NCBI GenBank assembly: GCA_945869675.1
Contig: CAMBPS010000025.1
Location: 1 to 41,634 of the forward strand
Reading direction: 5' to 3'
DNA: 41,634 nt
Source of the DNA: Prosthecobacter debontii
GTDB lineage: Bacteria > Verrucomicrobiota > Verrucomicrobiia > Verrucomicrobiales > Verrucomicrobiaceae
In this document: positions 33,301 through 41,236 of the stretch, in pieces
Position numbering within the stretch: position 1 is the first letter of the stretch
Layout of the letters: each line of letters opens with the position of its first letter
Program-made: the position numbers and the translations under genes
Notes under the pieces: model-generated
The model's input: only the letters and a program-made list of their open reading frames with translations
What the model was told of the DNA's origin: nothing
Databases searched by the model: none

Positions 33301-35450
33301 AGTGTCATGACCATCCTTTCGAAAAATGGACCTGGGATCAGTATTACCAGACAGCCGCTTACTTTGCTCAGGTCGATTTGAAGACTGATCCTGCAAGCGC
33401 GGGTAAAACCATCGGGGGCACAGCAGTCGAGGGTGCAAAGCCCTTGTATGAAATTGTCAGCGACAAACAAGTAGGGGAGATGAATCATCTGCGCACCAAT
33501 GCTCCTGTTGCTCCTCAGGTGCCGTTTGATGCGTCATTGGTCAGCAAGACAGCCACCAGCCGACGTGAGCAATTTGCCACCTGGATGACCAGTCCAGAGA
33601 ATGATTACTTTGCCATGAGCTATGCCAATCGCATCTGGGGTTATCTAACGGGCACCGGCGTGATCGAGCCTCTAGATGACATTCGTGCGGGCAATCCAGC
33701 TAGTAATCCCGAGTTGTTACAATACATCACTCAAGAGTTTATTCAGAGCAGTTTCAATGTGCGTCATCTGATGAAGATCATCACTCAGAGCCGGACCTAT
33801 CAATTGAGTTTAACGACCAATAAGTGGAACGAAGACGACAAGATCAACTACAGCCATTCAAAGGCACGTCGCTTGCCAGCAGAAGTCCTGTTTGATTCGG
33901 TTTTTGCAGTTACGGGATCGATGCCAAACATCCCTGGAGTGCCCAAAGGCACTCGTGCTGCACAGCTCATAGACGGCCAGACTCAATTGCCTGATGGCTT
34001 TCTAACTAATTTCGGTAAGCCTGCCCGTGAGAGTGTCTGCGAGTGTGAGCGAAGTAACGATGTTAATCTTGGGCCTGTCATGGCTCTCATGTCGGGGCCG
34101 ACTGTTGGTGATGCCATCAGTGATCCAAAAAATGCCATCGCCAAGCTGGCGAATGAAGTGAAGGATGACTCCAAGCTTGTGGAGGAAATTTTCATGCGCG
34201 TCCTCAATCGGAAACCAAGCGCGCAGGAAATCCATGCCGCGCTAGCCAGCATGGCTAGCATGGATGCTGAGAATAAGACTCTTGCCGCAGAGAGGCAGGC
34301 TAAAGAAACTGAGCAAAAACCCCTCATCGATAAAGCCGAAGCCGAACGCCAAGCTTTAATCGCAGCGACAAAGACAGAACTCGAAGCTTACCAATTGAAG
34401 ATGGCTCCTGAAATGAAGAAGCGCCAAGACGAACGTTTAGCGGCGATTGTGAAAGCAGAAGCCGCTGTGAAGAAGGTGGCTGACACAGCGCCCACGCAGC
34501 AGCCGCGCTGGGAGCAGTATGTAGATCTGACAACGGAGTGGACACCATTAGAGGTCAAGGTTGTGCGCGCCAATGGCGTGGAGAAACTTGAGGTGCAGGC
34601 TGATGGCAGCATCTTTGCCACGCCAATGCCTGAAGGTCGAGTTGCGCCCGGGACTTACAGCCTTGCAGGCAAAACAGCACTCACGGGTATCACTGCGATT
34701 AAGCTGGAAATGTTGCCAGATGATCGTCTGCCAAGCAATGGCCCTGGCTTAGCTCCAGATGGTAATTTCGTGTTGAGTGAGTTCAGTGTCCGCGCTGATC
34801 CTGCGGATGCTAAGCGCACCAAACGTGGAGGTGAAGCCATGACGTTAAAGAGCCCGAAAGCCGACTTCCAACAGACCGGATTCGACATCGCAGAGAGCCT
34901 GAAGCCACGGAATCGCGACAAAGGCTGGGCTGTGTCCCCCGAGGCAGGCTTTCGCCACGAGGCCACCTTCGAATTCGCTAAGCCCATTGTCTATGAGGGA
35001 GGTGCACAGCTCACCATCACAATCGCTTCCCAGTTCCAGGGCGGGAAGTATAATCTCGGTCACTTCCGGCTCTGGGTCACCACGAATCCGATCGTCCGTT
35101 TTGGTGCGGCCAAAACCGTTGCCGATGCTATAAGAACCCCTATGGCGAAGCGCACGAAGATGCAGCAAGCGGATCTCTCTGCTCACTTCCTTGCCCAATT
35201 CAAAGACTACCAAGTGCAGAAGGAACTCTATGCCATCGCCAAGAAACCACTGCCGTTGGACCCGCAGCTTGTCCTCCTCGAAGCCAAGCACACGGATGCT
35301 CAAAACCCCATCATCCTTGATCCAAAACTCGTCCAACTCCGCCGTGATGCGGATCTCAGCACCCAACAATTAGGCAATAAACGCCTTTCTGCCGCTCAGG
35401 ACTTAGCTTGGGCCTTGATCAATTCATCAGCATTCCTGTTTAATCATTAA
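30339..35450 (+). CDS. secreted planctomycete-type cytochrome / WD40 / Ig-like / DUF1549 / DUF1553 protein
   Basis: A 1703-residue exported protein. A signal peptide covers residues 1-21. A planctomycete-type cytochrome domain carries C49-x2-C52-H53 in NCAGCHQPAKAKGDY. About 145-495 contains WD40-type repeats (SLEYSPDGKSIAVAG, LAWSPDGQKIL, SWSPDGKYISVG, LSFSPDGQTVAAAG). Two bacterial Ig-like (BIG2) domains lie near 528-615 and 725-815. Between them is the GCNMGTCHGAKDGKAGF block that goes with DUF1549. DUF1549 follows at about 825-1010 (FLRRIHLDLTGLPPKPQEV), with a further heme-like CNKCHDHPFEKW at about 985. DUF1553 spans about 1065-1320. A charged coiled coil lies near 1305-1375, and the tail is a beta domain. 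PVC proteins of this class are thought to act in extracellular polymer degradation, but the reaction is unproven. Confidence 0.9.
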   Translation: MKTTLRTFLGLFYCVASLHAAAPKKEETIDPSKPVSFYKHIRPILQANCAGCHQPAKAKGDYIMTDFTKLLAGGEEGHAIVPGKPDESNLLKVSTPNAEGKVEMPPKGDPLHETQVALIKRWVSEGAKDDTPPSAQAHYDMEHPPVYVTAPAVTSLEYSPDGKSIAVAGYHEVLVHHADGNGITARLVGLAERIQKLAWSPDGQKILVTGGSPARMGEIQIWDVSKKKLEFSKSLTFDTLYGASWSPDGKYISVGCGDNGLRAFEVVTGKEVLFMGGHSDWVLDTVWGVDGKLIASCGRDMSVKLTEVATQRFVDNITSITPGALKGGVQALARHPSRNEILIGGTDGVPAIYRMERITKRVIGDNANLIRKFPVMQGRIFGVDFAPDGKRIAAGASYEGTGAVNIYASDYDSALPEAVKKIVETVSGKGPELDAWVTQGVKLIASTPLPSGGVFSLSFSPDGQTVAAAGQDGRVRLIEAATGKIAKEFVSVPLVAAEALAASEVIADDSVRVTAKKEDKVETLVPGVTVASIEVQPTSIRIGKPTEYAQLLIMATMSDGTKADVTRMAKLSFKGSEAASINERGLLRPIKDGQGEAKIAFMGKSVTVPVTITGMSLALKPDYVRDIMPIASKLGCNMGTCHGAKDGKAGFKLSLRGYDPIYDVLAFTDELASRRANVASPEHSLMLLKASGSVPHEGGQLTVPGELYYETLKAWISQGAKLNIKTPRVTSIEISPKNPVLERIGHRQQIRVVAHYADGYVRDVTAEAFVDSGNMDVIEADKTGLMTSLRRGEAAILARFEGAYAATTITVMGDRTGFAWKEPEKWSKIDELVTRKWERMKIEPSGVCSDEDFLRRIHLDLTGLPPKPQEVRAFVADTRPMQTKRNEVIDKLIGNPDFIDHWSNKWADMLQVNSKFLGAEGVTTLRAWIKQQVADNTPYDRMAYRIITATGSTKDNPAASYYKTVRTPEELVENTTHLFLATRFNCNKCHDHPFEKWTWDQYYQTAAYFAQVDLKTDPASAGKTIGGTAVEGAKPLYEIVSDKQVGEMNHLRTNAPVAPQVPFDASLVSKTATSRREQFATWMTSPENDYFAMSYANRIWGYLTGTGVIEPLDDIRAGNPASNPELLQYITQEFIQSSFNVRHLMKIITQSRTYQLSLTTNKWNEDDKINYSHSKARRLPAEVLFDSVFAVTGSMPNIPGVPKGTRAAQLIDGQTQLPDGFLTNFGKPARESVCECERSNDVNLGPVMALMSGPTVGDAISDPKNAIAKLANEVKDDSKLVEEIFMRVLNRKPSAQEIHAALASMASMDAENKTLAAERQAKETEQKPLIDKAEAERQALIAATKTELEAYQLKMAPEMKKRQDERLAAIVKAEAAVKKVADTAPTQQPRWEQYVDLTTEWTPLEVKVVRANGVEKLEVQADGSIFATPMPEGRVAPGTYSLAGKTALTGITAIKLEMLPDDRLPSNGPGLAPDGNFVLSEFSVRADPADAKRTKRGGEAMTLKSPKADFQQTGFDIAESLKPRNRDKGWAVSPEAGFRHEATFEFAKPIVYEGGAQLTITIASQFQGGKYNLGHFRLWVTTNPIVRFGAAKTVADAIRTPMAKRTKMQQADLSAHFLAQFKDYQVQKELYAIAKKPLPLDPQLVLLEAKHTDAQNPIILDPKLVQLRRDADLSTQQLGNKRLSAAQDLAWALINSSAFLFNH

Positions 35451-35552
35451 GGTGATTGAGATCACGGTAGCTGATTCTGGTTGCCCATTGTTCGAGACCA
35501 TCGAAAGGAGTTTCATGCTTCATCGTCGGTTCTTCACTTTTACAGCTGTGTC

Positions 35553-36374
35553 ATGATATTGGATGCCAGCTGTGAACTTGATTACCTGGCAGCCGAAGCG
35601 GTGCCTGCGATTTTTATGCTGCGTCCGCGTAGTGGTTGGGCGCAGTGGATCATGCGTGAGGAGTTCGATATTCAGCCCCTAGTGCCAGTCGTCGAGTTTA
35701 CCGATGTCTATGGCAATCTTTGCCAGCGCATCGTTATGCCGCAAGGGCGCTTTCAGCTCACCGTGCGTTATCGTGTGTTAGTCGCCGACCATGTGGACAC
35801 GGATCCGCAGGCGCACTTGATGTTGGTTCAGAATTTGCCGACTGATCTACTGCATTACTTGCTGCCAAGCCGTTACTGTCAGTCAGATGAATTGTCGGCA
35901 CTAGCGCACTCGATCGTGGGAGATGCTTGGCCGAACTATCAGCAGGTCGAAACGATCCGCTTATGGGTGCGCCGGAACATCAGCTACGAATTGGGGTCGA
36001 GCAATACGGCGACCACTGCGTTAGAAACGGTGAATCATCGCCGAGGCGTGTGCCGTGACTTTGCTCATCTTGGCATCGCGCTTTGTCGGGCTATCAATGT
36101 GCCTGCACGTATGGTGGTGGGCTTTTTGCATGAGCTGTATCCCATGGATCTACATGCTTGGTTTGAAGCTTATATAGGAGGGCGTTGGTTTACCTTTGAT
36201 GCCACAGAGGACTGTACTCGCGGCAATAGAATTGTCGTGGCTTATGGTCGGGATGCGGCTGATGTGGCTCTGGCCACGCTATTTGGAAACTTTACGCTTC
36301 AAAACATGCACGTAATGGTGACGCCCGTTTTGAATGCACTGCCTTCCTCGACACCAACCTCCAATTCGTATTAA
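35553..36374 (+). CDS. transglutaminase-like cysteine protease-fold protein
   Basis: A 273-residue protein. The start at 35553 (MILDASCELDYLAAEA) is chosen because residues ahead of it, from a TTG at 35481, do not match the family. An N-terminal beta region (to about 125) is followed by the transglutaminase-like core: ETVNHRRGVCRDFAHLGIAL supplies the catalytic cysteine, DLHAWFEAYIGGRW the histidine, and FTFDATEDC the aspartate. The complete Cys-His-Asp triad suggests peptide cleavage or a similar thiol reaction, as in the bacterial relatives of animal transglutaminases. No signal sequence is evident. It follows the DUF1553 gene by 102 bp on the same strand. Confidence 0.9.
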   Translation: MILDASCELDYLAAEAVPAIFMLRPRSGWAQWIMREEFDIQPLVPVVEFTDVYGNLCQRIVMPQGRFQLTVRYRVLVADHVDTDPQAHLMLVQNLPTDLLHYLLPSRYCQSDELSALAHSIVGDAWPNYQQVETIRLWVRRNISYELGSSNTATTALETVNHRRGVCRDFAHLGIALCRAINVPARMVVGFLHELYPMDLHAWFEAYIGGRWFTFDATEDCTRGNRIVVAYGRDAADVALATLFGNFTLQNMHVMVTPVLNALPSSTPTSNSY

Positions 36375-36815
36375 CCTCCCGACTAACTTGCCCTAGAGTT
36401 ACGCGATGTTTCGCCCGCCATGGATGATATGAGACTGTTCGTGATTCGAGTTTCTAATCACAGGATTAACAGGAATGAGTTCTGACCTGTAAATCATGTC
36501 TTTCTGTTTTCCTGTAAAATTGGGTCTCCAGTTGCTTTGTTGTCTCCGACTCATAAGGCCAAAGTTACTCTTCGTTGCACATCCCACGCCCCGTGGATTG
36601 TCTGCTAGATTCAGGAATGGCTGACTGCCGATTTACATCCGTCATTGATTCCACAAGCCTTTTCGCCTCTCGGGCGGTGTCACCCAAGACACAGCCGCTT
36701 CGAGTCGAAGAAGCCTTGTGAAACCAGGCCCTGGCGCAACTCAACGATCTTCCATTCCCGGATCTAGGATTAAAATAAAAGGTCGGTTTTTCAGCTGAGA
36801 ACTCAATTTGAGTCA
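36375..36815. other. 441-bp non-coding stretch with ACAGGA-type repeat
   Basis: No gene can be supported. At 36456-36521 there is an AATCACAGGATTAACAGGAA sequence followed by a CTGTTTTCCTGT segment that is nearly its complement; sequences like this recur between genes in many bacteria, and I recognise the theme, though not the specific element. A perfect 6-bp inverted repeat, CTTCGA-G-TCGAAG, lies at 36698-36710. The latter part, 36600-36800, has no recognisable content. The next gene ends at 36816. Confidence 0.5.
36456..36521. repeat. ACAGGA/TCCTGT inverted-repeat element
   Basis: AATCACAGGATTAACAGGAA (36456-36475) faces CTGTTTTCCTGT (around 36505-36516), giving facing ACAGGA and TCCTGT units separated by about 30 bases. 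This resembles the dispersed AATCCTGTTAATCCTGT-type intergenic repeats. One copy only is seen in this window, so dispersal is not shown here. Confidence 0.45.
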
Positions 36816-38381
36816 TTACTCGAGACGAGTGAGCTCGCTGACACGGAACATTCCATTAAGCAGCTGCAAATTGTCTTTCTCCACTTTCAACGCGTCTAGA
36901 TGCAGGATGAAGGGGAACTCACGAAGTTTGACGATGTGCAGGCCCTCCTTGGGTTCTTTCATAGCTTCAGCAACATCGGCGATTTCGGTGATTTTTTTCC
37001 CGTTCACTTCATCCACAACTTGGCCATTCATCCGTTCATAGCCTTGCGTGCTGCTGGTCGGTAAGATGGCGCTGAGAAAGACAATTTTTTTGCGGCCTAC
37101 TTTTTCAAATTCATCCGGTGTGTTGGCGATGCGTTGCAGGCGGAGGATGGGACCCCCTTGTTGTTCGTTGCCAAAGGAATTCAGATAGGGGCGTGTGAGT
37201 TCCTGGAAAAGTAGTCCTCCGCTGAGGACGTATTTAGGTCCTTTATCAAAGAGGTATGGTAGCACGAGGTAGTCTTCGACATTCTTTCGGGTAAGCTGGC
37301 TTTTCAGGATGACTTCTTTACCCTCACGGATGACGCGGATCTCCACATCGTCACCGACAAAGGAGCGACCACGCACGATATGACTGACGCTGAGTGCACC
37401 AAACTGTGGGTCTTGATAGTCGCCGCGTGAGTCAATGCTCGAGCCATTAATGGAGATCATGATATCGCCTTTTTTAACGCCTGCTTTGTCGGCACTGCCG
37501 CCTTTCATGACATTGTTGATGAAGACACCTGGGGCATCTGATTTGAGTCCAAGATAATCGCGGAATTGTTCGTCGAGCGTGATTTGGAATTCGACGCCAA
37601 GAGAGGGGAATCCATCGTATTTGCCATCGGCCACATCTTTGAGGAAATGATGAATGATCGGTGCTGGCAGTAGTGTGGCGACTTGGTTTTTCGAATCGTA
37701 GCGCAGAAGTAGTGCAGCTAGTTTCCCACCTTTGACGATGGGCAGGGTGAAGCTATTGGCCTCACTACGGATGATGCCTGTGGCCTCATAAACGAGGAAG
37801 GCGGCATTTTCGACGACATAGCCCTGGGTCATCACTTTACTGATGCGCATGGGCGTGACAATGAGTTCACCCACGCGGCCTGTTTGCCAGACGGAAAGGG
37901 CATCGCCAATGCGTGCGGTGGTATCCACTTCCATGCCTTTGAGGGTGGAAAAAAAAGCTTTCTCTTTCGCTGGTGAGTTCGGAGCCAGCACGGCAAGATT
38001 GGCTTCATAGTCGACGGCTTGAACTTTGGCGGTGATTTTCTGTCCGCTATCTGGCAGCTCAAGCTCGATGTAGGTGGCATCAGCGACCATCTGAGCTGTG
38101 ACGAGCACACGATTGTTCGGCAGCACGACGCCAAGTCCACGACGACCGCTGGAAGTTTCCTTCTGCCAGGGGATCTGCAGATTGTAGCTCTGGTAAGTGA
38201 CATTCACTTTCAGCAGTGAGCTGGTATTGTTGATGGGTTGTGCCCCATCCATGCCTGGTTCTGCGATGAGTTGACGTCTGCGCTTTGGCTCCTGCTCATG
38301 TACTTGCGGGCGTAGTGGCCCTTGGGCCTGCAGGCTGCTGAGACAGGCTAAGGTGATGAGAGATAGAAGGGAAATTTTCAT
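36816..38381 (-). CDS. Deg9-like serine pseudoprotease with two PDZ-type domains
   Basis: A 521-residue exported protein with a signal peptide (about 1-20). Its layout matches Deg9-type HtrA proteins: trypsin-like domain (about 58-255), then KYDGFPSLGVEFQIT and a PDZ domain (about 256-350: GVFINNVMKGGSADKAGVKK), a linker with GPKYVLSGGLLFQELTRPYL, and a second PDZ-like domain (about 440-510). The catalytic triad is lost: the histidine position reads VTAQMV (Q97), the aspartate position reads EANLAVL (N128), and the GNSGGP site is ANSFTLPI at 208-215, keeping only S210 without the oxyanion glycines. It would bind rather than cut peptides. The active paralogue lies 40 bp upstream in the same operon. 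Confidence 0.86.
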   Translation of the reverse strand: MKISLLSLITLACLSSLQAQGPLRPQVHEQEPKRRRQLIAEPGMDGAQPINNTSSLLKVNVTYQSYNLQIPWQKETSSGRRGLGVVLPNNRVLVTAQMVADATYIELELPDSGQKITAKVQAVDYEANLAVLAPNSPAKEKAFFSTLKGMEVDTTARIGDALSVWQTGRVGELIVTPMRISKVMTQGYVVENAAFLVYEATGIIRSEANSFTLPIVKGGKLAALLLRYDSKNQVATLLPAPIIHHFLKDVADGKYDGFPSLGVEFQITLDEQFRDYLGLKSDAPGVFINNVMKGGSADKAGVKKGDIMISINGSSIDSRGDYQDPQFGALSVSHIVRGRSFVGDDVEIRVIREGKEVILKSQLTRKNVEDYLVLPYLFDKGPKYVLSGGLLFQELTRPYLNSFGNEQQGGPILRLQRIANTPDEFEKVGRKKIVFLSAILPTSSTQGYERMNGQVVDEVNGKKITEIADVAEAMKEPKEGLHIVKLREFPFILHLDALKVEKDNLQLLNGMFRVSELTRLE

Positions 38382-38421
38382 GATCGGAAAAGTGGTGACC
38401 GTGTGTTAATCGTGCGGAGAG

Positions 38422-39927
38422 CTATTGGTCGCCCAGGTAGGCGTCTTCCTTGATGTTGTAAGTCTGCATGATGTGCGGATGCGCAGTTTCAGCGAAGTCA
38501 CGTTTCAACACCAAGGGTCGGCCTTTTTCCAGAAGCTTAATCACGACGTAGGACTCTTTTACATCTTTCCTGGACAGTGCTTCCTTCACATCTTTGAGGC
38601 TTTTGATCTTCATGCCATTGATCTCATCCACGACGCTGTGGGCATAAATGGCTAGGTGAGTATTGACTTCATCGGTGAGCACGCTGGTGAGGATCACGGG
38701 TTCTGGTCGTTCGACATAGAGTTTATCCGTCAGGTAGTTATCAAACAGGTAATTGGCTGCTGGATCGTGGATCTGATGGGCATCCATGAGGTCGCGATCC
38801 ATTGGCTGGAAGACGAGCCCTGCATAGACAAGGTAGCGTGGTCGCTGGTTGTATTGGGAGCCGAGTTTAACGTAGGGATCGAAGCGCTTCAACTCGACGT
38901 CGATCTCTTCTTTTTTGCCGTCGCGTTGGTAGGCTAGTTTGAGTTTGTCACCAGCAAACTTGCGCTCTACGACTTCGTTCATGTCCATCAGTTCGCCCTC
39001 AAAGCGGATCAGTCCGTTGTTGAGCACTGGGTTGCCATCCATGGCTAAGAGGACATCCCCGCGCTTCAAAATGGTGCCGACACTGCCGGCTGGTTCTACG
39101 TCAGCGACCATGACGCCGATGCCATCGTCACCAACTTTGAGCGCTTTCTTTTGCGCAGAATTTTCAATCGGGAAATCGGTAATGGCGATGTCCACGTAGT
39201 GGTCGTAATGACCATCGGACACATCTTTGAGAAAACGTTGAATGACAGGAACAGGGATGATGTAACCGACGTTTTGCGCGACTCGGCCATTGAAGCCCTG
39301 AAAGGCGACACCGACGACTTTGCCATTTTGTAATACAGGGCCACCGCTGTTGCCGGGATTGATCGCTGCATCCACTTGGATGGCCAGATGAGAGTCCACC
39401 TGCGTATGGCTGAATGGGCGAAAGTCGATGCGTGATACAACGCCGCGTGTCACAGAGATACGATCTCCACCAATCGGGTAGCCAACGGCGATCAGTTCTG
39501 TATTGAGTTTTGGGATGCCGCCAAAGGTCAGTGGCTTGAGTTTTTCAAAGTGAGTTCCATCTTCTGCCTCGATGATGGCCAAATCACAATCATGGGCTAC
39601 AAAAACGATTCGCGCTGGATGTGGCTGTGGATCGTTGGTGGTGCGAATGACAAGTTTGGTCGCATTACTGACAACATGTGCATTCGTCAGAAAGCGATTT
39701 TTACCAATGAGGAAGCCCGTGCCAGAACCACCCGAGGGTTGGCCCGCATTCCAGGGTTCGCGATAATCAGGGACCAGAACTGAGCAGTCAATATTGACGA
39801 CGCTTTCCCACTCACCCGTGGTTAGATCAATGGCTTGATTCGCGCTTGGCTGCTCTTCCGCAGCTTGAACAAAAAAAGGCACCCCGCAAAGCAGGGCAAA
39901 GGCTGGCAACAGGAGGCGCGTTTTCAT
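38422..39927 (-). CDS. Deg9-like serine protease with PDZ domains
   Basis: A 501-residue HtrA/Deg-family protease with an N-terminal signal peptide (about 1-22), so periplasmic or secreted. The triad is complete: H84 in FLTNAHVV, D115 in DCDLAIIE and S194 in INPGNSGGPVLQ. VTRGVVSRIDFR and the YIIPVPVIQRFLKDVSDG element after the protease domain match plant and bacterial Deg9, which has a second, unusual C-terminal PDZ domain. PDZ1 covers about 265-340 (GVMVADVEPAGSVGTILKRG) and the C-terminal PDZ-like part about 400-480. It is first in a two-gene transcript with the inactive paralogue and would handle misfolded envelope proteins. Only the catalytic copy has a normal GNSGGP site. Confidence 0.92.
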   Translation of the reverse strand: MKTRLLLPAFALLCGVPFFVQAAEEQPSANQAIDLTTGEWESVVNIDCSVLVPDYREPWNAGQPSGGSGTGFLIGKNRFLTNAHVVSNATKLVIRTTNDPQPHPARIVFVAHDCDLAIIEAEDGTHFEKLKPLTFGGIPKLNTELIAVGYPIGGDRISVTRGVVSRIDFRPFSHTQVDSHLAIQVDAAINPGNSGGPVLQNGKVVGVAFQGFNGRVAQNVGYIIPVPVIQRFLKDVSDGHYDHYVDIAITDFPIENSAQKKALKVGDDGIGVMVADVEPAGSVGTILKRGDVLLAMDGNPVLNNGLIRFEGELMDMNEVVERKFAGDKLKLAYQRDGKKEEIDVELKRFDPYVKLGSQYNQRPRYLVYAGLVFQPMDRDLMDAHQIHDPAANYLFDNYLTDKLYVERPEPVILTSVLTDEVNTHLAIYAHSVVDEINGMKIKSLKDVKEALSRKDVKESYVVIKLLEKGRPLVLKRDFAETAHPHIMQTYNIKEDAYLGDQ

Positions 39928-40004
39928 GGAAAAATCTTTAAGGTGTAAAGATACGCAGGCGGTGACTCAAAAGACAACAAGCTTCACAGCATTTGATGGA
40001 TTTT

Positions 40005-40708
40005 TTAGCCTGAATCGGAATGAATCCATCGAAGCATGGCCATGTCATCGACTTCTGCAGCAATGATGGGACGGACGCCTGTTTGATCCATGAGCAGATC
40101 AAAGGTCGTGCGGATGCTGTTCTCGAGGCTCGGTAGAACGATGGGTGTAGCGCGCAGATCCTCAGGCAAGCGGAAGGGTTTCATGGCGCGCTTTTTGTGT
40201 CCGACGAGGCTCACTGACTGTTCGTCGATGAGGTGGCTGTGCCAGCTATTCGAGGCATCGCGCCGAACGTGGGTATTGGAGAGCACGACGTCGAGCGTAT
40301 GGTTTTGGAGTTTTACCCAAAGCTCACGCAGTGTGCCAGAGTGGATGACCAGCTCCACATCATCACGCCTGATGAGCGGCTGTAGAAAGTTGAGCTGAAA
40401 ATTACGAGATAAGTTCGAGGCCGCACCGACTCGGAGAAAACCACGACTGCGACCAGCACGGTTTTGCAGTAGGTCGTTTAGCTCCTCACCGCTGCGTAAA
40501 ATGGAGTCTGCCTACTCCAGCGCGATTCGGCCTGCCTCAGTGAGCACGAGAGCCTTGTGCTTTCGCGCAAACAACGGTTGCTCCAAGTTTTCCTCTAAGC
40601 TTCGCAGTTGCACTGCTCAGTGCCGATTGAGAAAGCTTCAAATACTGTGCCGCCTTCAGTGGCGAGCGCGCGGAAATGGCGGAGGTGGTGATAGTTAAGA
40701 AAGGACAT
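40005..40708 (-). pseudogene. decayed NhaR-like LysR-family regulator
   Basis: Reading from ATG 40708 gives MSFLNYHHLRHFRALATEGG, a LysR helix-turn-helix opening close to NhaR. Three lesions follow. About 40650, a deletion of roughly four codons shifts the frame within the HTH, after which AAQYLKLSQSALS resumes in another frame. One extra base at 40614 shifts it again, so that VQLRSLEENLEQPLF follows. A TAG at 40512-40514 interrupts ALTEAGRIALE-x-ADSIL. From there the effector-binding domain reads cleanly to LRWIHSDSG and a TAA at 40005, about 60 residues short of a full LysR protein. The gene cannot make a full-length regulator. NhaR normally controls a Na+/H+ antiporter gene; none is seen in the window. 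Confidence 0.9.
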
Positions 40709-41236
40709 GAACTCCTAATTTACCAGATCGAACGATGAGTAACAAAACATGAATTGGAAAGAAGCGAATATTTTGGCGATACCTTCTCGCGTCTCCCGTC
40801 TTCAAACGTTTCCATGAATCCATTTCTCCAGATTGCTCTCAGCCAATTGCTGAGATGCGTCGGCTTAGTCCGCTCATTGGCAGCACGCCAGCAAAGGCTG
40901 CATGTTATAATATCAGTCCGTTCTCACAACACTCCTCAGGTCGTTTCTGTCAAATCCATGGGTGTCATCACTCGGGAGGTGACGGCATCCTACAAGACAA
41001 TCGACTGGCGGGAGGAGGACGGGCTGACTTTGTATCAACATTGAAGGTTGTTTTGATTTATCAGCTTTGGCGTCCATCGATTCACGCCTTTTAATTCTGC
41101 CCCAGATGACTGCCAACTGCATCTTTCACGTCCACCACCACTCGATTTCTGAAGCCAGTGCTTGGCTGCGCATCTTCTGCGTTGCTCTAACGGCGCTAGT
41201 CGTTGTAGAAATCGGAAAGAAATTCTGCTCTTTCTA
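40709..41236. other. 528-bp stretch without a recognised gene
   Basis: Short open frames occur on both strands, but none has family features, a credible start or codon use like its neighbours. The stretch sits between the decayed NhaR-like gene and the PAS-domain gene, so it may hold the remains of the antiporter or other target that NhaR regulators usually control, or the promoter of the PAS gene. I could not match any part to a known family. Confidence 0.5.

Noticed and set aside
35452..35465. GTGAT-TGAG-ATCAC after the DUF1553 gene as a terminator
   Set aside because: The stem is only 5 bp and no T-run follows.
36399..36816. Two minus-strand frames in the gap before the pseudoprotease gene
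   Set aside because: They overlap each other and the ACAGGA element, have no recognisable domains and have atypical composition.
40754..41044. Plus-strand frame between the NhaR-like remnant and the PAS gene
   Set aside because: No domain, no clear start signal and no hydrophobic pattern of an antiporter.
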